Program-made: the position numbers and the translations under genes
In this document: piece by piece, positions 1-8,400 of the stretch
Numbering within the stretch: the first letter of the stretch is position 1
How the letters are laid out: each line of letters begins with the position of its first letter
Notes under the pieces: generated by a model
The model's input: the letters and a program-made list of their open reading frames with translations, nothing else
What the model was told of the DNA's origin: nothing
Database searches by the model: none
Assembly (NCBI GenBank): GCA_964580055.1
Contig: CAZOJI010000013.1
Span: forward strand, 27,074 to 91,073
DNA from: JBDGYW01 sp964580055
GTDB lineage: Bacteria; Gemmatimonadota; Gemmatimonadetes; Gemmatimonadales; GWC2-71-9
Direction of reading: 5' to 3'
Length of the DNA: 64,000 nt

Positions 1-960
1 CAAGGGGACGTCGTAGAAGAACATCAAACCGGCAAAGAAGACGATCACGATCGCGTTCAAGAAGGTCGTGGCGAGTTTGCCGGACAACAGCTGGGCAACG
101 CGGTCGTTGATTGCGACGCGCGAACCGATCTCGCCCCCGTATCGCTGCGTGAAGAACTCCATCGGCAGGCGCAACACGTGCCAAAAGAACTGCGCGGACA
201 TGCTGAGTGCGAGCTTGGTCTCCAACCGCAACAGGAAATGCTGGCGCAACCAGGTCAGGGCCGCTCGCATGGCTGCGGTAAGTGCCATCCCAACCAACAG
301 AGGGGCTATCCAGTTGCTCAAACCCTTTACCAGCACCTCGTCAACGAACACCTTGGTAAAGATGGGTATTACGAGTCCCGGAATCACCAAAGCGAGGCTG
401 GCAAATACTACGAATGCAACGGCGAGCTCAGATCCTGAGAGCCGGCCGCGCAGCCCCTGGAGCATATTCCTCCTGCGGCCGCCGGGCTGGAAGTCGGGCC
501 CCGGCTCGAAGACGAGAGCGATGCCGGTGAAGGCCTCGTCGAACTCCTCCTCGGAAACCGTGCGAGGTCCGCTGGCCGGGTCGTTGAGGTAGACTCTACC
601 GCGCTTGAAGCCCTCGACGACCACGAAGTGGTTGAAATTCCAGAATACTATGATCGGGAGCGGTAGGGTTCTGAGTCCTGCGGGTTCCTTCTTGAAGCCC
701 TTTGCTTTGAAGCCATATTGCCGTGCAACCTTCAGCATGTTGCTGGCTTTAGTGCCGTCGCGAGAAACTCCACAAGCGATGCGGAGTTCTTCGAGCCCTA
801 CATAGCGGCCGTAATACCCCAGCACGATGCCAAGCGCTGCGGCGCCACACTCGACGGCCTCCATCTGGAGGACAGTCGGAGTCTTGACTCGCCTCTTCCT
901 CCGCGCTCCCTTTTTCGAGCGCGAGGCCCCAGGTCGCTGGGATGGGTCAGTACGTGCCAA
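1..960 (-). CDS. NHLP-type C39 peptidase/ABC exporter (partial, C-terminus beyond left edge)
   Basis: Reading the minus strand gives 320 codons without a stop up to base 1. After a basic N-terminus (RKRRVKTPTVLQMEAVECGAA) comes a C39 peptidase domain with all expected catalytic residues: Cys in VECGAA, His in NHFVVVEG and Asp in NDPASG. It is followed by the first transmembrane segments of an ABC permease (LVIPGLVIPIFTKVF). The ATPase half lies outside the window. The family cleaves the leader of a peptide precursor at the double-Gly site and exports it across the inner membrane. The likely start is TTG at 960, since an in-frame TGA lies just upstream, so the gene overlaps the adaptor gene by 14 bases. 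The peptide substrate is not visible here. Confidence 0.88.
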   Translation of the reverse strand, partial: MARTDPSQRPGASRSKKGARRKRRVKTPTVLQMEAVECGAAALGIVLGYYGRYVGLEELRIACGVSRDGTKASNMLKVARQYGFKAKGFKKEPAGLRTLPLPIIVFWNFNHFVVVEGFKRGRVYLNDPASGPRTVSEEEFDEAFTGIALVFEPGPDFQPGGRRRNMLQGLRGRLSGSELAVAFVVFASLALVIPGLVIPIFTKVFVDEVLVKGLSNWIAPLLVGMALTAAMRAALTWLRQHFLLRLETKLALSMSAQFFWHVLRLPMEFFTQRYGGEIGSRVAINDRVAQLLSGKLATTFLNAIVIVFFAGLMFFYDVPL

Positions 961-1792
961 GGGTTCGCTTCAAAAAGGGAATCACGAGGGTGATAGGTCG
1001 TCGTCGTTCCGTGACGATCCTGACGCTGCATGCGGTACCGCTCTCGATGCCTATGTCCGGTCCCTGCGAGGACCACAGGAACCCGGTTCCACTGTCCGGG
1101 TCACGCAGCAACTGTACGACGATTTCGTAGGGCCGACCTCCCATCGAGAACTGACTCGCTAGTTCGGGAGCGCCGAGTACTCGGACCATGCCTTGCTCCG
1201 TTACCGGGAATTCACTGACCGATATCACCCGACCGAGCATGTAACCATATTCCTCGGGCCGCACCGTGGACAGTGCGATCTCGACTTCCATGGTGGGTTG
1301 AACCTTCTTCCCTTCAGCCAGCGGTGCATAGACCACCGCTTCCAGCCTGGCGTCGGACGGCTCTACGCTCAGGATCCGTGCTCCTTGCTGCACGTAGTCG
1401 CCTTCGACCATCAAGACTTCCACTACTCGGCCGTCGTGAGGGCTGGATACGTAGGTGATTTGATCACCCACTCTCGGTACGGAGTGGAGAAGACTCGCCA
1501 CTACTTCTCCGCGCGAGATCATTTCTCCTCGCGAAACCTGAATATCCATAACCTGACCTGACTGGGACGAGAGCACGCCGCGCAGTCCACCGCTGTTGAC
1601 CAGAATGCCGTGTGCTGTGATCCTCGTCGATACGGTACCGAAGAACCCCCAGAATACCGCCATCGCTAGAAGTGCAATCAGTGCAGTGAGAGCCAGCCAG
1701 CCGCGTCGACTCGTAACCTGCATCAATTGATCCAGTTGATCGGGAGAGGACAGTCTCTCCAGTGCCACTTTTCTGAAGATCGAGTTCTGCAT
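947..1792 (-). CDS. NHLP bacteriocin system secretion protein, HlyD-like adaptor
   Basis: A 281-residue membrane-fusion protein. The N-terminus reads FRKVALERLSSPDQLDQLMQ, close to the signature of NHLP-system HlyD proteins. One transmembrane helix follows at about residues 33-53 (ALTALIALLAMAVFWGFFG), then lipoyl/barrel segments (GQVMDIQVSRGEMISRGEVV and a second GRVVEVLMVEGDYVQQG). It should bridge the inner-membrane exporter to the periplasm. It lies between the cyclic-nucleotide-binding gene (37-base gap) and the C39 exporter (14-base overlap), so the three are probably one minus-strand operon. The assignment to the NHLP subclass is by family resemblance. Confidence 0.9.
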   Translation of the reverse strand: MQNSIFRKVALERLSSPDQLDQLMQVTSRRGWLALTALIALLAMAVFWGFFGTVSTRITAHGILVNSGGLRGVLSSQSGQVMDIQVSRGEMISRGEVVASLLHSVPRVGDQITYVSSPHDGRVVEVLMVEGDYVQQGARILSVEPSDARLEAVVYAPLAEGKKVQPTMEVEIALSTVRPEEYGYMLGRVISVSEFPVTEQGMVRVLGAPELASQFSMGGRPYEIVVQLLRDPDSGTGFLWSSQGPDIGIESGTACSVRIVTERRRPITLVIPFLKRTLGTY

Positions 1793-1829
1793 GGCTTTGA
1801 GGCTCCCTAGGGAACGCTGCGATTCGGTA

Positions 1830-2381
1830 TCAACTCGATGACGCGCCCATGAGTCGCTTCAACATCGCGTCAAATCGCGAGCCGGCAAGATGAATGTTGT
1901 CGAGTACGCCTGGATCCAGCTCGTCCTCGTACTCGACATCCATATCCATGTCTCGGCCGCCCTCGTATCCCATCAGCGCAACGCTGCTGCGCAACCGGTC
2001 TGAGAGAAACAAACAGATTGCTCTGTAGAACCGCGCCGCAAAGGCAGGCTCGCTATCCAACCTCTCGGCCAGATCGGTTCGAGGCACCGCGAACACGGTG
2101 GAGCTTTGGATTGCCCTGACGGTGGCCGAGGGGGGGCGAGAGTCGACGAAAGACATTTCACCTACGATCTCACCGCAACCCAGGCGGTTTATCTCCTTGC
2201 CACCTAGGGCTGCTACCTCAACGGCAAGAGTGCCATCGAGAACGATGAACACAGCGTCGAACGGCCGACCCTCATGTATCAGGATCTCGCCGGCTGGTAA
2301 GACTCGTTTCGACCCGACTTCCACGAGCCATTCGATATCTTGGTCGTTGACCTGCCCAAGCAGAAAAAGAACCTTCCTCAT
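1830..2381 (-). CDS. Cyclic-nucleotide-binding-domain protein of the NHLP export operon
   Basis: A 183-residue cytoplasmic protein with one CRP-type cNMP-binding fold (residues about 10-130). The phosphate-binding cassette is GEMSFVDSRPPSATV. The Arg that contacts the cyclic phosphate in CRP (RAATV) is replaced by Pro, so cAMP or cGMP binding is doubtful. The C-terminal third is helical and acidic (MDVEYEDELD) with no DNA-binding helix-turn-helix. The ATG at 2381 is chosen because it has a GAGG Shine-Dalgarno sequence; a longer frame to 2510 lacks one. It is the first gene of the export operon. Genes of this type often accompany NHLP transporters, but their role is not known to me. Confidence 0.85.
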   Translation of the reverse strand: MRKVLFLLGQVNDQDIEWLVEVGSKRVLPAGEILIHEGRPFDAVFIVLDGTLAVEVAALGGKEINRLGCGEIVGEMSFVDSRPPSATVRAIQSSTVFAVPRTDLAERLDSEPAFAARFYRAICLFLSDRLRSSVALMGYEGGRDMDMDVEYEDELDPGVLDNIHLAGSRFDAMLKRLMGASSS

Positions 2382-2744
2382 CGGGGCCTCGCTTGAAGGG
2401 CAAAACTGAATAGAAGGTATCACCCATTCAAAAAAGTGCGAGTGTGAAGAGCGCGCCGGGTCTAATGGTTCTCGAATATCGGTGAACGCTATGACGTATG
2501 AGAAAACCATCGGCGCCGGGCACCGGCTGTAAGCGAACGGTCTGCCAGGCGATGCGCGACAGGATTAGCAGGAAGTACGTAACTGCTTTCGTCAATACGA
2601 CTTATAGCGTGGCATCGTGTGCATGGCTGCGTTCGGCACGGGCTTCTCGCCAGCTCACAGCTCAGCCGCCACTAACTGACACGTATATCACAATACAATT
2701 TAATGCTATAGACATTTATAATACAATGGCTAGATTACGTCGAC
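2382..2744. other. Intergenic region between export operon and HTH gene
   Basis: 363 bases separate the divergent cNMP-binding and HTH genes. The right-hand end (about 2680-2740) is markedly AT-rich against a GC-rich background and holds two copies of ATACAAT (2693-2699 and 2721-2727). No small double-Gly leader peptide is evident here on either strand. Confidence 0.5.
2717..2722 (+). promoter_or_regulatory. Candidate -10 box (TATAAT) of the HTH gene
   Basis: A perfect TATAAT lies 22 bases before the ATG at 2745. The hexamer 17 bases upstream (TACAAT) is a poor -35. Transcription from here would leave a leader of about 15 bases without a Shine-Dalgarno sequence. The flanking ATACAAT repeats could be operator half-sites, which is inference. 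Confidence 0.35.
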
Positions 2745-3416
2745 ATGCCCTCAAAGTCACGGGTTGGAAGACCCAGAGCCGAACTACCGGAGCCCGCGCA
2801 TCCGCTGACCGAGCGAATCCGGCGGATCGTCGACGTTGTGCACGGCGGAAAGCTGCTCGATGCGAGCCGTTTGACCGGCATTCCGTACCCTACGCTGAAC
2901 GATCTCTATATTGGGCGCACGGTGAACCCGAACACTGCAACGCTCGAGGTTTTGCGGAAGCCTTACGACATTCCCATGTCCTGGCTGTTCGGCGAGGAGG
3001 GGGCCGAAGCGTCCCCGCAAACCGGCCGATTCGTGTTGCTCCCGCCCCACCCGAAGGCTTCGGCGAAGCGAAGAGAGCTTCGCCGGGTTGAGATCCCATT
3101 TGCTGCTTGGTCCCTGTACGATGTGTTTTCGGTACTGGAGCAATGTTTGAATTCGGCGGAGCCCAGTGTCGACAGACCAATAGTAGGAGAAGCCTCGGGC
3201 GATGCTCTGTCGTTTCGCCTTGCGACATTTCTCTTACAGCCCCTGCTTGCAGCTGAAAAGGCTGGTGAGCCGGGAGTGATACTCACCGTCGACGACGAGC
3301 GGGGTGGCGGTGCCGGCGCGCGCGCACGATGGGTGGGATCGCTTTCGCGCCTAGGCGACCTTTGGAAGTCTACGCTGTCGCATCTGCTCGCGGATGGTGG
3401 TCTGGCAACACCATAA
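2745..3416 (+). CDS. Cro/CI-type helix-turn-helix transcriptional regulator
   Basis: A 223-residue protein. Residues about 20-80 form a lambda-repressor-like HTH (KLLDASRLTGIPYPTLNDLY followed by TATLEVLRKPYDIPMSWLFG). The remaining 140 residues match no sensor domain I recognise; they include a helical stretch (SFRLATFLLQPLLAAEKAGE) and a Gly-rich turn. It is divergent from the NHLP export operon, so local regulation of that operon is a reasonable inference. There is no Shine-Dalgarno sequence at the ATG, and a TATAAT box sits only 22 bases upstream, so translation may be near-leaderless. Confidence 0.8.
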   Translation: MPSKSRVGRPRAELPEPAHPLTERIRRIVDVVHGGKLLDASRLTGIPYPTLNDLYIGRTVNPNTATLEVLRKPYDIPMSWLFGEEGAEASPQTGRFVLLPPHPKASAKRRELRRVEIPFAAWSLYDVFSVLEQCLNSAEPSVDRPIVGEASGDALSFRLATFLLQPLLAAEKAGEPGVILTVDDERGGGAGARARWVGSLSRLGDLWKSTLSHLLADGGLATP

Positions 3417-3423
3417 GAATCTG

Positions 3424-3963
3424 CTAGTTGGTCTCGACGCCGTAGCGCAAGGCCAGCAGGTCAACCTGACCGGATGCTGTCATTGTGACAACGTACAAAT
3501 CGTCGTATTCCTCTTCCTCAATGGACGGAACAGGTTCGGCACCCAGTTCACGGATAATTGCTGGAACGGTATTCGAGTGGCTCACAACAACTACAGATTC
3601 GCCCTGGTGTTTTTTGCGAATGATTTCGGCCATGTCGGCAGGGTACGACGGCTCCGCGCTGACGACCGCAACATCGAGGCCGAGTCGACGGGCGAGCGGC
3701 TCCGCGGTGTCTTGTGTGCGTGCGTACTGCGTCGCATACACGGCATGGACGTCTGCCTCTCCCAATACGTGCGCCAGCGCTGTTGCGCGTTCCTCGCCGT
3801 CCGCCGTCAGTCTGGGATCGTCGCCGGTCTGCTGCTTCTCAGCATGGCGCACTAGCACGATAGTCGTGATCGCATCCTCTTGCGCACCGGGAGGGGCTGA
3901 CTGGCACGCGGTGAGAACCAACAGAATGGTTAGGAGGCGACACATGGAAAACCGCGACATCAT
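3424..3963 (-). CDS. Histidine phosphatase family lipoprotein
   Basis: A 179-residue protein with a lipoprotein signal (LLTILLVLTAC, lipobox LTAC at residue 20). The histidine phosphatase signature LVRHAEK is at about residues 37-43, and the second catalytic His is in SHSN. It resembles the small SixA/phosphoglycerate-mutase-like group. Lipidation predicts an envelope location; the substrate is unknown. The ATG at 3963 has a GGAG upstream. It is convergent with the HTH gene, with only 7 bases between the two stops. Confidence 0.85.
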   Translation of the reverse strand: MMSRFSMCRLLTILLVLTACQSAPPGAQEDAITTIVLVRHAEKQQTGDDPRLTADGEERATALAHVLGEADVHAVYATQYARTQDTAEPLARRLGLDVAVVSAEPSYPADMAEIIRKKHQGESVVVVSHSNTVPAIIRELGAEPVPSIEEEEYDDLYVVTMTASGQVDLLALRYGVETN

Positions 3964-4029
3964 TCACCACGCTCCGGCATTACGGGTGGCAGGGGATCTA
4001 ATGCTCAATTCAACATCACCGAACCGCGC

Positions 4030-4091
4030 GGGTCTGGACCGGAAATGCTGCTTCGGATGCCCGCCAGCGGTCCGCTATCGCGTCCAGACCC
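4030..4091 (-). terminator. Inverted repeat downstream of infA, possible terminator
   Basis: GGGTCTGGAC (4030-4039) and GTCCAGACCC (4082-4091) are perfect complements separated by 42 bases. The structure lies 24 bases past the infA stop and before the next minus-strand gene. No T-tract follows, so a Rho-independent role is uncertain. Confidence 0.35.
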
Positions 4092-4114
4092 CGGCCTGGA
4101 TACGAGCGTGCCGG

Positions 4115-4336
4115 CTAGCTCTTGTGCCGGAAAGTGATTCGGCCGCGGCTCAAGTCATAGGGCGACAGTTCAACTGTGACCCTGTCCCCAGCCAGGACTC
4201 GAATACGGAACCGGCGCATCTTGCCTGCTATCGTGCAGAGAACCGTGTGCCCATTCTCGAGTAGTACCCGGAATGTGGCATTCGGCAATACCTCTGAAAC
4301 TGTCCCTTGAAGTTCGATAGCCTCGTGTTTCGCCAT
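4115..4336 (-). CDS. infA: Translation initiation factor IF-1
   Basis: A 73-residue single S1/OB-fold protein of normal length for IF-1. It carries the family signatures EAIELQGTVSEVLPNATFRV, GHTVLCTIAGKMR and SPYDLSRGRITFR. It binds the 30S A site during initiation. It follows the cold-shock gene by 6 bases on the same strand, so the two are probably co-transcribed; a weak AGGT precedes the ATG. It is not in a ribosomal-protein operon here. Confidence 0.96.
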   Translation of the reverse strand: MAKHEAIELQGTVSEVLPNATFRVLLENGHTVLCTIAGKMRRFRIRVLAGDRVTVELSPYDLSRGRITFRHKS

Positions 4337-4342
4337 ACCTAC

Positions 4343-4555
4343 TCAGTCGGAGACCTTGACCACGTTTTCTGCGGCCGGCCCTTTCTCTCCCTGCACGACC
4401 TCGAACTCGACGCTCTCGCCCTCGGCGAGCGATCTGAATCCCTCAGACTGGATAGCCGTGTGGTGCACGAAACAGTCTCGATCGCCACCGTCAGGAGTAA
4501 TAAACCCAAAGCCCTTTGCATCGTTGAACCACTTTACCTTGCCCTTCGTGCGCAT
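4343..4555 (-). CDS. Cold-shock domain protein
   Basis: A 70-residue CSD protein with RNP1 KGFGFI and RNP2 in the form DCFVHH (usually DVFVHF or DVFVHY). It binds single-stranded nucleic acid as an RNA chaperone. The ATG at 4555 is chosen because it matches the family N-terminus (MRTKGKVKWFND) and has GAGGG about 10 bases upstream; the open frame extends to 4672 without support. It sits directly upstream of infA, so cold-responsive control of IF-1 through a shared transcript is possible but inferred. Confidence 0.95.
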   Translation of the reverse strand: MRTKGKVKWFNDAKGFGFITPDGGDRDCFVHHTAIQSEGFRSLAEGESVEFEVVQGEKGPAAENVVKVSD

Positions 4556-4678
4556 TTTCGGTTTTCCCTCGTACCTCATACTGGTTGAATCAAAAACAAG
4601 TGCTGAAACATCTGCGTCCGCTAAATCCCGACGGCCGACAGTGTCGCGGCCTCTTGCGAGACGCCCAAACATGGTGCG

Positions 4679-4708
4679 AAAAAAAGGACCTGCGCGACAC
4701 CCAGGTCC
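4679..4708 (-). terminator. Rho-independent terminator after the rhomboid gene
   Basis: On the minus strand GGACCTG (4708-4702) pairs perfectly with CAGGTCC (4692-4686) around a 9-base loop and is followed by seven T residues (4685-4679). It lies about 110 bases beyond the rhomboid stop and separates that unit from the csp-infA unit. Confidence 0.8.
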
Positions 4709-4816
4709 CTTCGCTCTGTCACCTGTGGCAGGCCCAAGATAGCCCCGTCCCCAACCGCTGTCAAAACGCTTGGCTGTAACGACTCCGACAAAGCAGCAAC
4801 AGAAACCAATCCGGCC

Positions 4817-5581
4817 TTACCTCGCACTGAATCTCTCCAGGAATTCTCTTTCGGAATTGGTCAGACTGGATACTCCAGTTGCGCTTATCTTGTCGAGTAT
4901 CCGGTCGAGCTCCTCGCGGTTGACCGGGTGCATGTCCTCTCGCTTGATACGTTGCCAACGTCCGATATCCGCCGTGGCCGAGGGAGAACTGCTCTTCTGT
5001 TTGGGCTTTGCTTTGGCACGGAACCGAGCCGCGGGTGAGCGTCGCTCCCACCACTTCAAATATAGAAACCCGCCCAGGAACCCGCCCAGGTGAGCGAAGT
5101 GAGCGACATTACCGCCAGACCCACCGACACCGCCGTACAGCGACAGGGCTGTGAGTATTATCACGAGCACGCGCGCTTCGATGGGCAAAATGCCCCAGAT
5201 GTAGATGCGCTCACGCGGCCAGTACATGGCGAACCCTATCAGCACTCCGTAAACGGCACCGGACGCTCCAACGATGGCAGCATGTGGAGTGAACGGGAAA
5301 GACAGTACCGCGCCGGTTATTCCGCTGAGGAAATAGAGAGCCAAAAACTGCTTGCCGCCCAACCGCTGCTCCAGTCGCGGTCCGAAGAAGAACAGGGCAA
5401 TCATGTTGAAGAGCAGGTGCATTAGACCAGCGTGCAAAAACATGTAGGTCACTAACGTCCAAGGCCGCACCAGGACCAGGAACGGCACGAACATGAGGTG
5501 TGTCGTGATATTGGGCACGATCTGCGTGAGGAAGAACACCGCCACGTTGGCGATAAGGAGCTTCTGTACCCAGGGAGTCAT
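4817..5581 (-). CDS. Rhomboid family intramembrane serine protease
   Basis: A 254-residue protein with six predicted transmembrane helices. The catalytic Ser is in GASGAVYG (about residue 110) and the catalytic His in AHFAHLGGFLGG. The HxxxN-type motif HAGLMHLLFNM is in helix 2. A cytoplasmic tail ends in a helical motif (NREELDRILDKISATG, then LTNSEREFLERFS) that is common in soil and FCB-group rhomboids. It cleaves transmembrane substrates within the membrane; the substrate is unknown. The start ATG at 5581 lacks a strong Shine-Dalgarno sequence but gives a standard first helix. Confidence 0.93.
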   Translation of the reverse strand: MTPWVQKLLIANVAVFFLTQIVPNITTHLMFVPFLVLVRPWTLVTYMFLHAGLMHLLFNMIALFFFGPRLEQRLGGKQFLALYFLSGITGAVLSFPFTPHAAIVGASGAVYGVLIGFAMYWPRERIYIWGILPIEARVLVIILTALSLYGGVGGSGGNVAHFAHLGGFLGGFLYLKWWERRSPAARFRAKAKPKQKSSSPSATADIGRWQRIKREDMHPVNREELDRILDKISATGVSSLTNSEREFLERFSAR

Positions 5582-5622
5582 TGCGCTAGTGCGGGAAATG
5601 CAAGGCTAGAGGCATGCTCATG

Positions 5623-6108
5623 TCATGATCCCGGCGGTCCCGGCGGCGGCCGCAGGTTGTTGCGCAATATGATTCTGGCGCAGGTATTCCAACGCAATAC
5701 CGCATCGTCGTTGCCTGCCGGGCTAAGGTTCTCAGCCTTTTCGTACCATGCCATGGCATCGCGGAGCAGATAGTATACCATGGGGCCGGAGCCGAGCGTC
5801 CCGTGGGCCAGGAGTTCTTTGGCTTGACGCTCGCAAATGATACCGGAGTAGTATGTGCGCTCGTATTCGGTCTCCAGTCTGGATACCAGCTTGCGCGCTT
5901 CGTCTACGTTCGAGCCGCCATCGTCTCCGAATTGCTCGGTGAGCGACAGAACCAACAGCAACAAAGCCTGTTGCTGTTCGGAATCGATCGCGAGGATGTC
6001 ACGGCAGATGCTCTCGGCCTCGCGCGGCTCGTTGAGCAGACGGTAGCGCTCAGCCCGTTCGAGAGCGGGCCCGATGCCCTCAGGAGACAACGCCTTGAAT
6101 TCGAACAT
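5623..6108 (-). CDS. TPR-like helical protein
   Basis: A 161-residue all-helical soluble protein with degenerate tetratricopeptide units (ALERAERYRLLNEPREAESICRDILAID at residues about 15-42, later MAWYEKAENLSPAGNDDAVLRWN). It has no signal peptide. The ATG at 6108 is preferred over TTG at 6111 and has GAGGG upstream. It lies 41 bases upstream of the rhomboid gene on the same strand, so they may be co-transcribed. Function is unknown beyond likely protein-protein contacts. Confidence 0.75.
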   Translation of the reverse strand: MFEFKALSPEGIGPALERAERYRLLNEPREAESICRDILAIDSEQQQALLLLVLSLTEQFGDDGGSNVDEARKLVSRLETEYERTYYSGIICERQAKELLAHGTLGSGPMVYYLLRDAMAWYEKAENLSPAGNDDAVLRWNTCARIILRNNLRPPPGPPGS

Positions 6109-6287
6109 CAACTGACCCTCAACCGCGCGGACCGGGTAGTATCGGAAACGCTGCTCCCAAGGTGCCCAAACAGCCCACGACCGCTAAATGAATCAGCAGC
6201 GGGCTGTTCAAAAATAACCACACTTTCAGTTCTTCCGTATGTGGTGCATCTCAGCGCGGACAATACCCAACAATCACGCGGGGTGCC

Positions 6288-6956
6288 TTATGCGCCACCT
6301 TCTCCTGCTTCGCCGGACGCCTCGCCGGCCCACTCAGATTCATCTTCCGCCACATACGCAGCGTCAATCACGATCGGGTCGACCGGCACCGACTCTCGCG
6401 TACCACGCGTCCTGGTCGGCACATCCTTGATGCGATCGACGACGTCCATACCTTCGATTACGTGACCGAACACGCAGTAACCCCATTCTTCCTCGTCCGT
6501 GTCAAGCTGGGGGTTGTCGTCGACGTTGATGAAGAACTCGGTCTTGGCCGAATGTGGGTCGGCACCGCGCGCCATGGCTACGGATCCCCTCTCGTTGGAA
6601 AGACCGTTGTCGCCTTCGTTTTGAACGAATGCCGCAGGACTGATTCTACGCTCGTAGTTGTCCGTCAACAGTCCCGCCTGGATCATGAATTCCGGCCTGA
6701 CGCGGTGGAATATGAGATCCTTGTAGAATTGCTGATTGACGTGGCGTAGGAAATTCGTGACGGTGGCCGGGGCCGCCCTTTGGTCCAGTTCCATCACGAT
6801 TCGGCCCATAGTCGTCTCCAATACGACGGTGGGCGTCGAGTCCGGTGGCGCCTGTGGCTGTTCCTCTTCGACATCCGTGTCAGCCTGTTCGGGCAGGCAA
6901 CCGGCAACAAGGAACGCCATCACCGCTGGCAGGACAAATCTCTTTCGGCGGATCAC
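6288..6956 (-). CDS. Periplasmic cyclophilin-type peptidyl-prolyl isomerase (lipoprotein)
   Basis: A 222-residue protein: basic N-terminus, hydrophobic segment and lipobox (MAFLVAGC), an acidic Pro-rich spacer, then a cyclophilin domain from about residue 45 (VVLETTMGRIVMELDQRAAP). Family residues are visible in FHRVRPEFMIQAG (catalytic Arg) and in AMARGADPHSAKTEFFINV. It catalyses cis-trans isomerisation of X-Pro bonds in the periplasm. GTG at 6956 is chosen because GGAAAGGAG lies six bases before it; the ATG at 6962 abuts that sequence. The acidic tail (DESEWAGEASGEAGEG) is probably disordered. Confidence 0.9.
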   Translation of the reverse strand: MIRRKRFVLPAVMAFLVAGCLPEQADTDVEEEQPQAPPDSTPTVVLETTMGRIVMELDQRAAPATVTNFLRHVNQQFYKDLIFHRVRPEFMIQAGLLTDNYERRISPAAFVQNEGDNGLSNERGSVAMARGADPHSAKTEFFINVDDNPQLDTDEEEWGYCVFGHVIEGMDVVDRIKDVPTRTRGTRESVPVDPIVIDAAYVAEDESEWAGEASGEAGEGGA

Positions 6957-7149
6957 GTGCATCTCCTTTCCCTATGACTTCGCTGTTTCGCGCTAGGTCA
7001 CACGCTTGAGGTTAAGGCCCCGTCACGCTGCGGGCAAGTCGTATCCGCACGCGCCGCCCCGCACGCTCCAGAAACGCGCTCGCGCGAGTTGAACAGGGTT
7101 GTGAACTTCGTTTCGATGCCGCCATTTTAGCTTCAGCGACACGTGTCGT

Positions 7150-8400
7150 CTAGACCCCCACAATTCGCTTCGGCAATCGCGCGTTGAGATGCATTAGTAC
7201 GTCATAAACCGAGGTTCCGGATCGTTCCGCAACGGTGTTGGGAAGGATTGCCGGATCATCGGGGCCGGTCAGTACGGCGTCATCTCCGATTTCGGCTGTC
7301 TTCTCGCTTCCCAGTTCCACGATCGTGTGGCTTGCGCTCACGGCACCGATCACCTTGTAGAGGCTTCCTCGTATCATTATCTCGCAGCCGTTGATGGCGT
7401 TGCGCGGGTAACCGTCGGCATGCCCGATCGGCAACGTTGCAATCCATGTCGGCTTGTCAGCAATGTAGTTACGGCCGTAACTGACACCGTCGCCCGTCTC
7501 CAAGCGCTCCACCCTGACGACACGGGCGCGCAGCCTCAGTGCGGCGCGTAAACCGGCCATATTGGTTTCAATTCCGCCGGCCGGGTAAGCTCCATAGAGT
7601 ACCAAACCCGGTCGCACCATCTCGAGTATTCCGTCGGGCCGAAAGAACACGCCGTGAGACGAAGCAGCGTGAAGGCGCCCGATGTTGAAGCCGCGTTCGT
7701 TTGCCGAATCAGCGACATCCCGAAGGCGCCGCAACTGCGTGTAGTCGAAATCGTCGTCCTCAGTGAAGCACGTAAACGTGCTTTCGATTCTCATCGCCCT
7801 GTCGGCGGCAATTGTCTCGATCCATGGCAGCGCCCTCCTGAACGGCACGCCCACGCGGTTCATGCCCGTATCGAGATACAGGTGGACGGGCACCTCCCGG
7901 TTCCTGTCACGCGCCAAGCGGGAGACGGTACTGACCGCCTCATCGGTGTAGGGAGTGAGCTGGATGCCGCTTTCGATCAGTTCCTCAGCGTCAGAATCTG
8001 AGAAGTGCCCCATCAGCAGTATCGGCTTCTGGACGCCAGCATCGCGCAGCGAAATGGCCTGATCCGGCTTCACCACCGCCAGGCCAGCGACCTGGTCCAC
8101 TGCATCCAGGACGGGGCCGACGATCTCGAGCCCAAGCCCGTAGCCGTTGTTCTTCACAACCGCCAGGATCGGCCTACCCGAGCACAGACGCGCCACTTCT
8201 GCCACGTTGTGTCGGATTGCAGAAGCCTCGACCTCAATGAATGGTTCGAAGCCTGCAAGCGATCGATCAAGCGGAGCGTTCCTAGGCGCTGGAAGAGATA
8301 CGGAGGCCCCGGAGAGACCAGTTTTACCCGTGTAGTCGAATGCAGGCACTCCGACAGCTGCGGCAGAAGTTGCAACGAAGGCGCGACGCGAGATTACCAA
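7150..8400 (-). CDS. Tat-exported alanine-racemase-like PLP enzyme
   Basis: A 416-residue fold-III PLP racemase. The N-terminus is a twin-arginine signal (SRRAFVATSAAAVGVPAF), so the folded enzyme should act in the periplasm. The PLP-lysine motif is AVVKNNGYGLG (usual VKANAYGHG), and the catalytic Tyr region GVSYGR and GHADGYPR are present. The usual Met-Asp of the C-terminal motif (GRVSMDQ) is replaced by Ala-Ser in VIGAVSASHTIVELG. TTG at 8400 is chosen because GGGAGG lies six bases before it; a frame to 8433 adds a non-signal-like extension. It may be a broad-specificity or non-alanine racemase. It is divergent from a radical-SAM aminomutase-like gene. Confidence 0.88.
   Translation of the reverse strand: MVISRRAFVATSAAAVGVPAFDYTGKTGLSGASVSLPAPRNAPLDRSLAGFEPFIEVEASAIRHNVAEVARLCSGRPILAVVKNNGYGLGLEIVGPVLDAVDQVAGLAVVKPDQAISLRDAGVQKPILLMGHFSDSDAEELIESGIQLTPYTDEAVSTVSRLARDRNREVPVHLYLDTGMNRVGVPFRRALPWIETIAADRAMRIESTFTCFTEDDDFDYTQLRRLRDVADSANERGFNIGRLHAASSHGVFFRPDGILEMVRPGLVLYGAYPAGGIETNMAGLRAALRLRARVVRVERLETGDGVSYGRNYIADKPTWIATLPIGHADGYPRNAINGCEIMIRGSLYKVIGAVSASHTIVELGSEKTAEIGDDAVLTGPDDPAILPNTVAERSGTSVYDVLMHLNARLPKRIVGV

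Noticed and set aside
2498..3091. A 197-codon plus-strand frame overlapping the HTH gene
   Set aside because: Composition is shadow-like and it lacks a ribosome site; the HTH frame has a recognisable DNA-binding domain.
6160..6240. AACAGCCC / GGGCTGTT inverted pair as a terminator of the cyclophilin gene
   Set aside because: The arms are 24 or more bases apart and no T-run follows on the minus strand, so I could not support a terminator call.
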